The notes under the pieces were generated by a model. It had not been told where the DNA came from. It made no database searches and worked only from the letters and a program-made list of their open reading frames with translations. From Paralcaligenes sp. KSB-10 (lineage in GTDB: Bacteria; Pseudomonadota; Gammaproteobacteria; Burkholderiales; Burkholderiaceae_B), in contig NZ_CP089848.1 of assembly GCF_021266465.1 (NCBI RefSeq), positions 1,922,001 to 1,986,000 of the forward strand: a stretch of DNA of 64,000 nucleotides. The letters run 5' to 3'. The translations under genes and the position numbers were made by a program. Below are positions 43,805 to 53,777 of the stretch, in pieces (positions within the stretch are counted from its first letter, which is position 1; each line of letters starts with the position of its first letter).

Positions 43805-45448
43805 TTAGACCGCTCTGACTTTCACATAGCGCCCGGGCGCCGCTTCAATGGGCGCGTAACGCGCATTGCCCAAGCTGGACCTGGCCCGCCCCTTGGCTCC
43901 CGACCGGGCAGCCAGCCAGTTGGCCCAATCGGGCCACCAGCTTCCCGCCTGCTGAGTGGCGTCGGACAGCCACGCCTCGGGATCGCCGGGAATTTCAGCG
44001 TGCTTATAGTCTTTTTCGTGAGTCCAGTAGCTGCGGCGCTTTTTGGCAGGTGGATTGATAACCCCCGCAATATGTCCGGACGCCCCCAGTACAAACCGCA
44101 GCGGCCCTTTCAGGATACGGGTCGACGCGTAGGCCGCCGGCCAGGGAACGATGTGGTCTTCGCGCGACCCATAGATGTAGACCGGCATGGTCAGGCTGTG
44201 CAAGTCGAGCGCATGGCCATCGACCTTGACCCGACCGGGAACTTTTAAATTGTTTTCCAGATACGTGTTGCGAAAATACCAGGCAAAAAACGGCCCCGGA
44301 AGATTGGTGCCATCCGCATTCCAGAATAGTAAATTGAACGCGGGTGGCGTTTCACCTTTGAGGTAGTTGCTGGCTACATAGTTCCAGACCAGCTCGTTGG
44401 GGCGCAGGAACGAAAATGTCGTGCCCAGTTCGCGCGCCGACATGAGGCCGCCCCGCCCCAGTTGCCGTTCGCGCGTCTGCGCGTGGAGTTCGTCGACGAA
44501 AACATCCAGCACCCCGGTATCTTCGAAATCGAGCAGGGTGGTCAGCAAAGTAAGGGAACTGACCGGATTCTGGCCCTTGGCATGGGCCAGGGCCAGGGCG
44601 GACGCCAATAGCGTGCCGCCGACACAAAACCCCAGCGCATTGACCTGGTCTTGCCCGGAAATATCGCGTACGGCATCAAGGGCCGCCAGCACCCCTTTTT
44701 GCAGATAATCGCCCCATGTCGCCGAGTCGATGCCGTCGGTATCGGACGCAAGCGGATTGCGCCACGAGATAAGGAAAACGCTGAAACCCTGTTCGACCGC
44801 ATGCCGCACGAACGAATTTTCCGGCTGCAGATCGAGGATATAAAACTTATTGATGCACGGAGGCACCAACAACAAGGGCTTCTTATAAACCTCAGATGTA
44901 AGCGGCGAATACTGGATAAGCTGGAGGAGTTCGTTTTCGAAAACAACGGCGCCTTCGGAAAGACCGATGTTGCGGCCCAGCTCGAACTGGGACTCGTCGG
45001 TTTGAGACATGCGGCCTTTTTGCAGGTCGGCAAGCAAATTGTGCGCACCCTGGCGAAACGATTCGCCATGGCTTTCAAGCAAGGCTCTTTGCGCCTCGGG
45101 ATTCGTGGCCAGAAAATTGGATGGAGCGAGCGCATCGACCCATTGCATAACTGAAAATCGCAGGCGATTGCGAACGGGCTCGGGAACCTGGGCGGCCTCG
45201 ACCATTTGATTCATGGCCGTCGCCGACAGCAGGTAAGCATGAGCCATCAGCAGAAAACTGGAATTGGCGGACCACGCATCGCTGTGAAAACGGCGGTCGT
45301 GCGGAGCCTGGAGCGTGCCTTGCTGCGCCTGGGAAGTGACGCGCAGCCACTCACGTGAAAATTCGGCTTGAATTTCAGCCAGCTTGTCCGGTGCCACGCT
45401 CACCGGGACGGGCCATTCAGATGAAAATGGAACACTCATCTTAGACAC
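43805..45448 (-). CDS. phaC: class I poly(3-hydroxyalkanoate) synthase
   Basis: The 547-residue protein has the class I synthase layout: an N-terminal domain of about 190 residues and an alpha/beta-hydrolase catalytic domain. The lipase-like box is GFCVGG with nucleophile C275, and the triad is completed by D431 in GSREDHIVPW and H459 in GASGHIAG. It polymerises (R)-3-hydroxyacyl-CoA into storage polyester on granule surfaces. It heads the phaC-phaB unit. It is shorter at the N-terminus than the 589-residue Ralstonia enzyme. The ATG at 45448 gives MSKMSVPF; MSVPF three codons later is an equal alternative. Confidence 0.96.
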   Translation of the reverse strand: MSKMSVPFSSEWPVPVSVAPDKLAEIQAEFSREWLRVTSQAQQGTLQAPHDRRFHSDAWSANSSFLLMAHAYLLSATAMNQMVEAAQVPEPVRNRLRFSVMQWVDALAPSNFLATNPEAQRALLESHGESFRQGAHNLLADLQKGRMSQTDESQFELGRNIGLSEGAVVFENELLQLIQYSPLTSEVYKKPLLLVPPCINKFYILDLQPENSFVRHAVEQGFSVFLISWRNPLASDTDGIDSATWGDYLQKGVLAALDAVRDISGQDQVNALGFCVGGTLLASALALAHAKGQNPVSSLTLLTTLLDFEDTGVLDVFVDELHAQTRERQLGRGGLMSARELGTTFSFLRPNELVWNYVASNYLKGETPPAFNLLFWNADGTNLPGPFFAWYFRNTYLENNLKVPGRVKVDGHALDLHSLTMPVYIYGSREDHIVPWPAAYASTRILKGPLRFVLGASGHIAGVINPPAKKRRSYWTHEKDYKHAEIPGDPEAWLSDATQQAGSWWPDWANWLAARSGAKGRARSSLGNARYAPIEAAPGRYVKVRAV

Positions 45449-45593
45449 CTATGCATTAACGTTTCTTTTAACGCATGTTGGATTGCATTTGAACACCTGT
45501 CAATCAGGGTAAGTCGCTAGCCCGCATGTTTGCAAAATTCCAATCCGAATAGTGCGGAAATAGTTGCCATTGGCGAATCGCATCGACCGCCGG

Positions 45594-46361
45594 CTAGCGC
45601 CCTTCCGGCAGCCACGCCACCGTCGCAAGCCGCCCCGTATCGCGTTCACGCCGATATGAGTAAAAACGCTCGGCCTCGCCGAACGTGCAGTATCCGCTCA
45701 ACTCGACTTGGCCCACGCCCGCTTCCTGCAGGCGGAATCTTGCCAGGCCCGGCAGATCGGCCAGCCATTTTTCATGGGCGATTTTTTCCACAAAAAAATC
45801 GGCGCTTCGCCTGTCCCGATCGACAAACGCGGCCTGGACATCCGCGCCCACTTCGAAATGCCGCTGGCTGATTCCAGGCCCGATCCAGGCGCGCCAGCGC
45901 GATGTCTGCGGACGCTTTGCCTGCAGGCGTCGAAGAGTTTCTTCCAGCACGCCATTGAGCAGCCCGCGCCAGCCCGCGTGCGCCACGCCCAGCACGCTGC
46001 CCTCGTCGTCGGCAATAACCACCGGCAGGCAATCGGCGGTCATGATGACCAGCACCCGATCCTTCTGCGCCGTGACGGCGGCATCGGCGGAAGGCGGCAC
46101 GTCGGCGGGCAGGTCGGCATCGGCCACCTCGACGCCATGCACCTGATTCAGCCAGAAGGGCTCGGCCGGCAGCTCCGCGCGCAAGCGACGCCGGTTTTCC
46201 ACTACATGATCGATGTTGTCCTGCGTGTGACGTCCCAGGTTGAGCGACGCGCACGGCCCGGTACTGACCCCTCCCTGGCGCACCGTGGAGAAATACCGCA
46301 CACCCCGCCAGTCCAGGCCTGTCACACTGGGCAAGGAATTTGCAGGCGTCAGCTCTGCCAT
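45594..46361 (-). CDS. pgeF: peptidoglycan editing factor PgeF (YfiH/DUF152 family)
   Basis: The 255-residue protein carries the zinc-binding residues of the family: H75 in LNQVHG, C111 in MTADCLPVV and H128 in GVAHAGWRG. It was long called a polyphenol oxidase or laccase-domain protein; later work in E. coli points to hydrolysis of wrong amino acids in peptidoglycan precursors. It lies downstream of rluD with a 13-bp overlap, the common arrangement rluD-pgeF in proteobacteria. No terminator is obvious in the 145 bp between it and the phaC start region. Confidence 0.92.
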   Translation of the reverse strand: MAELTPANSLPSVTGLDWRGVRYFSTVRQGGVSTGPCASLNLGRHTQDNIDHVVENRRRLRAELPAEPFWLNQVHGVEVADADLPADVPPSADAAVTAQKDRVLVIMTADCLPVVIADDEGSVLGVAHAGWRGLLNGVLEETLRRLQAKRPQTSRWRAWIGPGISQRHFEVGADVQAAFVDRDRRSADFFVEKIAHEKWLADLPGLARFRLQEAGVGQVELSGYCTFGEAERFYSYRRERDTGRLATVAWLPEGR

Positions 46362-47311
46362 GTAATGTTCTCCAGAACCTGCCTGAAATCATCGGCCAGC
46401 GGAGCCTCGAAAGAAACCCGTTGCCCGCTTGAAAAATCATCGAAACTCAAGGAGCGCGCATGCAGCAACTGCCGCACTGCGCCGGCAACAGGCTTGCCAC
46501 CGTACAAGGTATCGGCCACCAGGGGATGGCGCAGACTCATCATATGTACCCGGATTTGATGCGTACGGCCAGTTTCAAGACGGCAGACGACTTCGGTCAC
46601 AACATGACCTTCGGCGCTTTCGCCAATACGCCGGGGCTCATAATGGGTAATGGCCTGCTTGGGAGCGATCGGCCGCTCGACCGCCATGCGAACCGGTACC
46701 TTGGCGTCGCGCCCGATCTCGAGATCGACTGTTCCGCTCTTGGGTATATTGCCGTGTACCAGGGCGATATACTCTCGGCTGACGCTGCGGTCCTGCAACT
46801 GCCGGATCAGGTGCGTCTGGGCTTTTTCGTGGCGCGCGACCACCAGCAGGCCCGAGGTGTCTTTGTCGAGCCTGTGCACGATTCCGGCCCGCGCAACCAG
46901 CTTCAGTTCCGGGAAACGGTACAGCAAGCCATTGAGCAAAGTCCCGTGCCAATTGCCCGCGCCGGGGTGGGTGACAAGGCCCGCAGGCTTGTTGATGACG
47001 ATCCAGTCGCCGCTTTCAGCCACCACGCCGAATTCGACCGGCTCGGGAGAAAACGCCAGCGATTCCGGCGGCAATTGCTCCCAGACGCTGAGTTTGTCTC
47101 CCGGACCAACGGTTTGCTTGATGCGTCCCGGCTGGCCATTGACCCACACGTGCCCCTGCTCGATCCAGACCTGCAAACGGCTGCGGGAATGCTCGGGAAT
47201 CAACCTGGCCAGGGCCTTGTCCAGCCGCTCCGGCGGTGCCCGGAACGGCAGTTGAAACTCGACCGGTTCATCTGTGGCGGAACTTTCTTTATGGATAACT
47301 GTGTCAGTCAT
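46349..47311 (-). CDS. rluD: 23S rRNA pseudouridine(1911/1915/1917) synthase
   Basis: The 320-residue protein has an S4 RNA-binding domain at 28-75 (ERLDKALARLIPEHSRSRLQ) and the RluA-type catalytic domain with D149 in GIVHRLDKDTSGLLVVA. The C-terminal block ETGRTHQIRVHM is also typical. It modifies helix 69 of 23S rRNA and is important for ribosome assembly. It is divergent from bamD, a widely conserved gene pair, with 49 bp between the starts. The first 25 residues are a non-conserved extension. Confidence 0.96.
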   Translation of the reverse strand: MTDTVIHKESSATDEPVEFQLPFRAPPERLDKALARLIPEHSRSRLQVWIEQGHVWVNGQPGRIKQTVGPGDKLSVWEQLPPESLAFSPEPVEFGVVAESGDWIVINKPAGLVTHPGAGNWHGTLLNGLLYRFPELKLVARAGIVHRLDKDTSGLLVVARHEKAQTHLIRQLQDRSVSREYIALVHGNIPKSGTVDLEIGRDAKVPVRMAVERPIAPKQAITHYEPRRIGESAEGHVVTEVVCRLETGRTHQIRVHMMSLRHPLVADTLYGGKPVAGAVRQLLHARSLSFDDFSSGQRVSFEAPLADDFRQVLENITWQS

Positions 47312-47360
47312 GGCGACAAATCATATAATCAGCCTGCATGCTAACACCAAGGACACTTTT

Positions 47361-48206
47361 GTGATTCGTCTAGACCTCGCTTTACCTCGCTTTCCCAGCC
47401 TGAAACGACTGACGCACGCGGTGCTTATGCTCGTTGCCGTCGCGCTTATTGCCGGCTGCAGTTCCTTCAAGAACCAGGTCGACAAAACAGCCGGCTGGAG
47501 CGCAGACCGCCTCTACAAAGACGCCCACGCCGAGATGAGCGACGGCAACTGGAAAGACGCGCGCACACGCCTCGAAGCCGTCGAGGCCCGCTATCCTTTC
47601 GGAGTCTACGCGCAACAAGCCTTGGTCGACCTGGCTTATGTCAACTGGAAAGACGAGGAACCCGATCAGGCGCTGGCCGCCATTGCGCGGTTCCAGCAGC
47701 AGTATCCGAACCACCCCGGCACGGATTACATGCTGTACCTGAAAGGGCTGGTTACGTTTACGCCGCCCAGCGCCTCCTTCAGCAACATAACGCGCCAGGA
47801 TCCAAGCGAACGGGACCCCAAAGGCCTGCGCGAGTCCTACGAGGCATTCAACCAGCTGATTGCCCGCTATCCCAACAGCCGCTACACCCCCGATGCCAAA
47901 AAACGCGTCACCTGGCTGGTCAACACCATTGCCGAGAATGAAGCCCATGTCGCCCAGTACTATTACGAGCGCGGCGCCTATGTCGCCGCGGTCAATCGGG
48001 CGCAAAAGGTCATTACCGACTTTCAGGGCGTGCCCATAGCCGAAAAAGCGCTGTACATCATGTACCTGAGCTACGGCAAGCTTGGCCTGACCCAACTGCG
48101 GGACGACACCAAGCGCGTGCTGGACAAGAACTTCCCCAACAGCAAATATTACAAGCAGGGGCTGAACGAGCCGGTCAACAACTGGAATCCCATCAACTGG
48201 CTCTAG
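47361..48206 (+). CDS. bamD: outer membrane protein assembly factor BamD (lipoprotein)
   Basis: I choose GTG 47361, seven bases after AAGGA (47349-47353), giving 281 residues; the frame is open upstream but runs through the rluD start. A lipoprotein signal peptide ends in LIAGC with the lipid-bearing C33. About five tetratricopeptide-like repeats follow, for example ARTRLEAVEARYPFGVYAQ and DQALAAIARFQQQYPNHPG. BamD is the essential lipoprotein of the Bam complex that folds beta-barrel proteins into the outer membrane. It is divergent from rluD. The length and the end NWNPINWL look typical for betaproteobacteria. Confidence 0.96.
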   Translation: MIRLDLALPRFPSLKRLTHAVLMLVAVALIAGCSSFKNQVDKTAGWSADRLYKDAHAEMSDGNWKDARTRLEAVEARYPFGVYAQQALVDLAYVNWKDEEPDQALAAIARFQQQYPNHPGTDYMLYLKGLVTFTPPSASFSNITRQDPSERDPKGLRESYEAFNQLIARYPNSRYTPDAKKRVTWLVNTIAENEAHVAQYYYERGAYVAAVNRAQKVITDFQGVPIAEKALYIMYLSYGKLGLTQLRDDTKRVLDKNFPNSKYYKQGLNEPVNNWNPINWL

Positions 48207-48228
48207 CGGCCCGATGGCACCCGAGAAA

Positions 48229-48247
48229 GGCACCCCTTGCGGGTGCC
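48229..48247. terminator. hairpin between convergent bamD and the helicase gene
   Basis: GGCACCC (48229-48235) pairs with GGGTGCC (48241-48247) across CTTGC. On the minus strand it is followed by TTTCTC, which could end the helicase transcript; on the plus strand there is no T run. It sits in the 51-bp gap between the two stop codons. Confidence 0.5.
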
Positions 48248-48257
48248 CGGTCGGCCA

Positions 48258-50270
48258 TCAGCACGCATTCTGTTTTTTGTCATAAAAAGCCAGCACCTCG
48301 GCTTGCTCGCGAGTGCGTGAAAAAGGCGGCAAGCCGCGCCAGAGCAACTTGCCATACGGCTTTTCCACCAAACGGGTATCGCCCACCATCAACACCCCCC
48401 AATCCGTCTCCGAACGGATAAGGCGCCCCGCGCCCTGCTTGAGGGAAATCGCGGCCTCCGGCAGCTGATACTCCATGAACGGATTGCCGCCATTCTCGCG
48501 GCAACGCTTCAAACGCGCCTCCAGAACGGGATCGTCCGGCGGCGCAAACGGCAACTTGTCGATGGCCACAAGCGTCAGGGCATCGCCCGGTACATCGATC
48601 CCTTCCCAGAAACTGGCGCTTCCCACCAGCACCGCGTTTTTCTCTGTGCGGAACCGTTCCAGCAAAATACGTCGCGAACTCTCGCCCTGGCGCAATATCA
48701 GCCTGTCGAGGCCCTCGTCGTCGAATCGTTCCTGCAGCAGCTCGGCGATCCTGTCGACCGAACGCAAGGTCGTGCACAGAACCAGCACGCCACCGGCGGC
48801 CATCCTGGCCAGCGGCAGCAAGGCATCCACGAATCGTTCGTTGAAAGCAAAATCGCTGGGCAAAGGCAAGGCTTTCGGAACAAACAAAACGCCCTGTCGA
48901 GCATAATCGAAGGGCGATTCCCAGCGCAGGGTTTTGGCCTCCCAAAGCCCAAGCTGGCGCAGAAAATGACTGAAATCGCCGTGCACCGACAGCGTGGCCG
49001 ATGTCAGGATCCAGGCCTGACTGGCACTGCGGTAGCGTGAAAAAATCTGTGCTACCGACAACGGTGCACTATGCAGGCGCATGTGGTGCAGGCTGTGTTC
49101 GACCCACCGAACCGCCCCGCCCTCATCGTTCACACTTCCCTCTTGGGGCGGCTCGGGCTGCAGCGCGTTATGCCCTTGCCGATCCGGTTGGCTCCACTGG
49201 AACAGACGGGCACGGATGTCCAGGCATGTCTTGGCCGCCGCGGCAAGATCGGGGTGTTTTTCAGTCACGACATTCAGCAATTGCGAACTCCGGTCCAGCA
49301 CCTTCTGCAGCTCGGACAATGCAGTATCGAATGATTCGGGCTCGGGAATTGCATCGAATGTGGCTTTGCGACCGGGCAATTTGTCGATCGGACTCGATGC
49401 CAGGCGCAATTCGCGCGCCGCCTGCTCGAGTTTCTTGGAGGCCTCGCTCCAGTTGGTGGATTCCCTGGCATGGGCCAGGCCGGCCGCTTCGATCGATCGC
49501 GCCAGATCCAGCAATTGATGCGAAGACACGCTGGTACCCAGAAAGCGGGTGGCAATGTCGGGCAATTGGTGCGCTTCGTCGAAAATCACCGTATCCACGG
49601 TAGGCAATAAATCGGTGATCCCTTCTTCGCGCAATGCCAGATCGGCCATGAACAAGGCATGATTCACGACGACCAGATCGGCGTCCTGGGCATAGCGACG
49701 GGCCTTCATGACAAAACAGTCGCGCAAATGCGGGCAATCCTGGCCCAGGCAATTTTCGCGAGTGGATGTCACGCGGTTCCAGATATCGGCCTCTTCGGGC
49801 ACCTGCGCCAAATCGGCCTTGTCGCCTGTTCTGGACTGCTTCGCAAAAACCTGGATGTTGCGCAGTTGACCCATTTCGGCACGCGATTTCAAGGCGCGTT
49901 TGTCCCCCGATAGACGCTCGAGATGATAATGGCAGACGTAGTTGCCCCGGCCCTTCAGAAGCGCTACGGTGATCGGCAGCGACAGGGCCTCGCGCAATTT
50001 GGGCAGATCGCGCCGAAACAACTGGTCCTGCAGGGTACGAGTGCCGGTGGACACCAACACCTTGCCTCCTCCCAGAAACGCCGGCACCAGATACGCCCAG
50101 GTTTTTCCGGTTCCCGTACCCGCCTCGGCCACCAGGGTGGACCGGTCCCGCATGGCGCTTTCGATAGCTTGCGCGAGCTCCAGCTGAGCCAGCCGCGGCC
50201 GGTAGTCGGGCACGGCAGAGGCAATAGGGCCGTCTGCGGCAAAAATATCAGAGAGTTCTTGCAAAAACAT
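48258..50270 (-). CDS. DinG/YoaA-type iron-sulfur DNA helicase
   Basis: From ATG 50270 the protein has 670 residues; the open frame continues to 50423 but that part is unlike the family. Walker A is EAGTGTGKT (49-57) and the DEAH box is at 231-234. Four cysteines in the XPD-like arrangement, C113, C174, C179 and C185 (in YVCHYH and ENCLGQDCPHLRDCF), should hold a 4Fe-4S cluster. Motif VI is QGAGRLIRSETDWG near 620. Such helicases unwind 5'-3', resolve R-loops or D-loops, and respond to DNA damage. E. coli has two relatives, DinG and YoaA; the sequence looks more like YoaA. It converges on bamD and is divergent from tex. Confidence 0.9.
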   Translation of the reverse strand: MFLQELSDIFAADGPIASAVPDYRPRLAQLELAQAIESAMRDRSTLVAEAGTGTGKTWAYLVPAFLGGGKVLVSTGTRTLQDQLFRRDLPKLREALSLPITVALLKGRGNYVCHYHLERLSGDKRALKSRAEMGQLRNIQVFAKQSRTGDKADLAQVPEEADIWNRVTSTRENCLGQDCPHLRDCFVMKARRYAQDADLVVVNHALFMADLALREEGITDLLPTVDTVIFDEAHQLPDIATRFLGTSVSSHQLLDLARSIEAAGLAHARESTNWSEASKKLEQAARELRLASSPIDKLPGRKATFDAIPEPESFDTALSELQKVLDRSSQLLNVVTEKHPDLAAAAKTCLDIRARLFQWSQPDRQGHNALQPEPPQEGSVNDEGGAVRWVEHSLHHMRLHSAPLSVAQIFSRYRSASQAWILTSATLSVHGDFSHFLRQLGLWEAKTLRWESPFDYARQGVLFVPKALPLPSDFAFNERFVDALLPLARMAAGGVLVLCTTLRSVDRIAELLQERFDDEGLDRLILRQGESSRRILLERFRTEKNAVLVGSASFWEGIDVPGDALTLVAIDKLPFAPPDDPVLEARLKRCRENGGNPFMEYQLPEAAISLKQGAGRLIRSETDWGVLMVGDTRLVEKPYGKLLWRGLPPFSRTREQAEVLAFYDKKQNAC

Positions 50271-50459
50271 TGAAAAATCGACAGGTAACAAGCATGAAAG
50301 TTGAATGCCGGCCCATTGCCCGACGCAAGCGACAAGGATACACCGCCGTTTTTTTACATTCCTTAATGGTTTCAAACGTGATGATACCCGGGTATTTCCC
50401 GGATCAATGCCGCCTTGTGGCAAAATGCCCCGCTCGAATTACGTTTTTACAATGGCCTT

Positions 50460-52835
50460 ATGACTGCTGATACCTTCGTTTCCATGACTTCGATAGCCCT
50501 GAACCAGGGCAACGACCCCGAACGCATCATCGCCCAGCTCGCCCGCGAGCTGAATGTGCGCGCCTCGCAAGTCGGTTCAGCCGTGGAATTGCTCGATGGC
50601 GGTGCCACGGTGCCGTTTATTGCCCGCTATCGCAAAGAGGCCACCGACGGACTCGACGATACCGTCTTGCGCAATCTTGAAGTGCGCCTGCTCTATGTCC
50701 GCGAACTGGAAGGCCGCCGGACGGCCATTCTCGAATCGATCGTACAGCAGGGCAAGCTTACCGCCGGGCTGCAGCAGGAAATCCTGGCAGCCGATACCAA
50801 GCAGCGGCTGGAAGACTTGTACGCACCTTACAAGCCCAAACGCCGCACTCGGGCCCAGATCGCCCGGGAAGCCGGCCTGGGTCCCCTGGCCGAAGCCATT
50901 TTGAATGACGCCGGATGCGATCCCTCCGTACTGGCGCAAAACTATCTGAATCCCGAAGCATCCATCAACGACACCAAGGCCGCCCTGGACGGAGCCCGCG
51001 ACATACTGGCGGAACAATTTGCCGAAAATGCCGACTTGCTGGCCAATATGCGCGAACACCTGTGGGCCACTGGCCTGCTCTACGCCAAAGTGGTCGAGGG
51101 CAAGGAGTCCGAAGGAGCCAACTTTCGCGACTGGTTCGACTTCAAGGAGCCCCTGCGCACCCTGCCCTCGCACCGCATCCTGGCCTTGCTGCGCGGCCGC
51201 CAGCAAAGTGTGCTCGATTTGCGCCTGGGCCTGGAGGCTGACCTCGAACTGCAGAATCCGCATCCCTGCGTAGCGCGGACAGCCCGCTTTTTAAATATCG
51301 ATGCGGGATTCGAGCCCGATGCGGCGCCTCGCGCCCGCTGGCTGGCCGAGGTTTGCCGCTGGACCTGGCGCGTCAAATTATTGACCACATTCGAATCCGA
51401 ACTGATCGGCCGCTTGCGCGACAGTGCCGAAGAAGAAGCCATACGCGTTTTTGCCGCCAACCTGAAAGACCTGTTGCTCGCCGCTCCGGCCGGCCCGAAA
51501 CCGGTAATGGGCCTGGATCCCGGCATACGTACCGGCGTCAAGGTGGCTCTTATCGACCCCACCGGCAAACTGCTCGATACCGCCACGATCTACCCGTTCG
51601 AGCCGCGCCGCGACCGGGAAGGTTCGATCAACACCCTGGCCACATTGGCCGCCAGGCACAAGATCGAACTGGTCGCCATCGGCAATGGCACAGCCTCCCG
51701 TGAAACCGAGAAGCTGGTGGCCGACATGGCGGAAAAATTCCCCACGCTGTCGCCTACGCGTGTCGTTGTATCGGAAGCGGGCGCGTCCGTCTATTCGGCC
51801 TCGGAACTGGCCGCGCTGGAATTTCCCAATCTCGATGTCAGCCTGCGCGGCGCAGTGTCGATTGCGCGCCGACTGCAAGACCCACTGGCCGAGCTGGTCA
51901 AAATCGAGCCCAAAGCCATTGGCGTCGGTCAGTACCAGCACGACGTCAACCAGCGGGAACTGGCACGTTCGCTCGATGCGGTCATCGAGGACTGCGTCAA
52001 CGCGGTGGGCGTCGATGTCAATACGGCCTCGGCCCCTTTGCTGACACGAGTATCGGGGCTGAATTCCTCGCTCGCCAAAAATATCGTGGCCTGGCGCGAC
52101 GATAACGGCCCATTTGCCAATCGCAAGATGCTGCTCAAGGTTTCCCGCTTCGGCGACAAGGCGTTCGAACAGGCCGCCGGTTTTTTGCGCATACCCAATG
52201 GCGACAATCCCCTGGATGCTTCATCGGTACACCCTGAAGCCTACCCCGTGGTGGAACGCATCCTCAAGAAGCTCAACACCGAAGCCCACCAGATCATGGG
52301 ACAGCAAGGCGGCCTGAAAGGGGTATCGCCAAGCGAATTCATCGACGAACGCTTTGGCCTGCCTACCGTCAAGGATATTTTCGTCGAGCTTGAAAAGCCC
52401 GGCCGCGACCCGCGCCCGGAATTCAAGACAGCTCAATTCAAGGAAGGCGTCAACACAATCAATGATCTGCACACCGGCATGATTCTCGAAGGCGTCGTGA
52501 CCAATGTTGCGAATTTCGGCGCATTCGTCGATATCGGAGTGCATCAGGACGGCCTGGTGCATATCTCGGCGCTGGCGGAAAAATTCGTCAAGGATCCGCG
52601 CGATGTGGTGCGGGTGGGCCAGACAGTGCAAGTCAAGGTTCAAGAGGTCGATGTGGCGCGCAAGCGCATCGGCCTGACCATGCGGCTCAACGACGATTCC
52701 ATGCCTTTGCGCCGCGGCAACGCGGAACGCAGCGAAGCCAGCTCAGGCAACCGGCGTCCTGCCGCCTCGCCTCGGCCGACCGAAGCGGCGGGCTTGGGCG
52801 CGATGGCCGCTGCCTTTGCCAAACTGAAAAAATAA
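50460..52835 (+). CDS. tex: Tex-family RNA-binding transcription accessory protein
   Basis: From ATG 50460 the protein has 791 residues; ATG 50484 is an alternative eight codons later. The domain order is that of Tex: an N-terminal helix-rich part with [25 protein letters not shown], a YqgF/RNase H-like domain near 330 ([17 protein letters not shown]), helix-hairpin-helix motifs near 500-560 ([21 protein letters not shown]), and a C-terminal S1 domain near 655-725 ([21 protein letters not shown]). The last 50 residues are low-complexity. Tex binds RNA and polymerase and was first found in Bordetella as a toxin-expression factor. The next gene starts five bases after its stop codon. Confidence 0.95.
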   Translation: MTADTFVSMTSIALNQGNDPERIIAQLARELNVRASQVGSAVELLDGGATVPFIARYRKEATDGLDDTVLRNLEVRLLYVRELEGRRTAILESIVQQGKLTAGLQQEILAADTKQRLEDLYAPYKPKRRTRAQIAREAGLGPLAEAILNDAGCDPSVLAQNYLNPEASINDTKAALDGARDILAEQFAENADLLANMREHLWATGLLYAKVVEGKESEGANFRDWFDFKEPLRTLPSHRILALLRGRQQSVLDLRLGLEADLELQNPHPCVARTARFLNIDAGFEPDAAPRARWLAEVCRWTWRVKLLTTFESELIGRLRDSAEEEAIRVFAANLKDLLLAAPAGPKPVMGLDPGIRTGVKVALIDPTGKLLDTATIYPFEPRRDREGSINTLATLAARHKIELVAIGNGTASRETEKLVADMAEKFPTLSPTRVVVSEAGASVYSASELAALEFPNLDVSLRGAVSIARRLQDPLAELVKIEPKAIGVGQYQHDVNQRELARSLDAVIEDCVNAVGVDVNTASAPLLTRVSGLNSSLAKNIVAWRDDNGPFANRKMLLKVSRFGDKAFEQAAGFLRIPNGDNPLDASSVHPEAYPVVERILKKLNTEAHQIMGQQGGLKGVSPSEFIDERFGLPTVKDIFVELEKPGRDPRPEFKTAQFKEGVNTINDLHTGMILEGVVTNVANFGAFVDIGVHQDGLVHISALAEKFVKDPRDVVRVGQTVQVKVQEVDVARKRIGLTMRLNDDSMPLRRGNAERSEASSGNRRPAASPRPTEAAGLGAMAAAFAKLKK

Positions 52836-52840
52836 TCATT

Positions 52841-53362
52841 ATGAATACCACCGCACAAGACACGGCTGCACAGCTGACAACTCTGATTGATCTGATCAGT
52901 TGCCATGACCTGGACGTCCACGAGGCGCGGCGTATCGTCAACCTCTGCCTCGAAGCGCAGGCCGATCCTGTCAAGGTCTTGAAAGAAAATTACGGCGACG
53001 ATGCCGCGCGCCTGGCCGAATACGACCGGCCAGGAGTGACAGCATTTATTATTTTTATTGAGCTGGAAGACTACTTTGCGGTTTCGGATACGGTCGACGA
53101 GCTCTATGAGCAGATCGTCGAGGCGTTCGAACACCCGGCCCTGCCGGAGTATCCCTACAATAACAATACCTTCGAAACCGTCTCCGACTATTATCAATGG
53201 CTGGATCAGGAATTGCTTGTGCATCATCCCAAGTATCGCCTGATCAGTTTTGGTGAAAGCTATACCAATGATTTTCAAGTCGTGCTGGTGTACCGGGAAG
53301 ATGTGCCGCAAATCATGAACCTCTGCTCTCAGTTGGGATTGCGAATCGAACTGTGCGAATAA
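52841..53362 (+). CDS. conserved-looking protein of unknown function, 173 residues
   Basis: I do not recognise the family. The protein is acidic, with no signal peptide, no membrane segment and only four cysteines (C21, C36, C161 and C172). The middle has a hydrophobic strand (TAFIIFIELEDYF) followed by acidic helices, a YPYNNNTFETVSDYY stretch and a final alternating pattern (FQVVLVYREDVPQIMNL), suggesting a compact alpha/beta fold. It starts five bases after the tex stop codon, with no Shine-Dalgarno sequence, so it may depend on translation of tex. Codon use matches the neighbours. The repeat elements at 53418-54017 lie just downstream. Confidence 0.75.
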   Translation: MNTTAQDTAAQLTTLIDLISCHDLDVHEARRIVNLCLEAQADPVKVLKENYGDDAARLAEYDRPGVTAFIIFIELEDYFAVSDTVDELYEQIVEAFEHPALPEYPYNNNTFETVSDYYQWLDQELLVHHPKYRLISFGESYTNDFQVVLVYREDVPQIMNLCSQLGLRIELCE

Positions 53363-53417
53363 GGGGTGCTGGAGCATTTTCGGTTCAAGTGTTTTATGGC
53401 ATTTGATGCTTTGGTAT

Positions 53418-53634
53418 TTAAAGACGCCGTCTATCGGGGCTTGGGGTCAGGACCGGCACGGCGTGCTTGATCCGGATCTACCTCGTCCAGGCGGGCGTCG
53501 GGCCAAACTCGCTACGCCGCTGGCGCGGCTGCGCTCAAACATGGCCCGCCGAAAGCCCCCGCCTTCCCTACGGTAGCATCCGGCGCACGCCTTACGCCGG
53601 TCCTGACCCCAAGCCCCGATAGACGGCTCGCGTT
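53418..53634 (+). repeat. modular inverted-repeat element, copy A
   Basis: A perfect 32-bp inverted repeat (53426-53457 and 53596-53627) encloses a 138-bp GC-rich core. The arm begins GCCGTCTATCGG and ends GTCAGGACCGGC. AAGAC precedes the left arm and TCGCGTT follows the right arm; both flanks are shared with copy B. Inside the core GGCGGGC (53490-53496) can pair with GCCCGCC (53544-53550), making a nested hairpin. The core is about 85 percent identical, by eye, to that of copy B in opposite orientation over some 110 bp. Several short open frames cross it; I regard them as by-products. No transposase or target duplication is visible. Confidence 0.85.
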
Positions 53635-53777
53635 AGGGCTTGCCTGGAATTAATGTGCTTGCACCTACCGTTAATAGGCCTACACCCATGCCTCCATCAC
53701 GTGACCACATCTACTTTGATTGGCACCTGGATGTATTAAGCCCCATCGCCTCAACGTATACCTCGATGCATTTCCTC

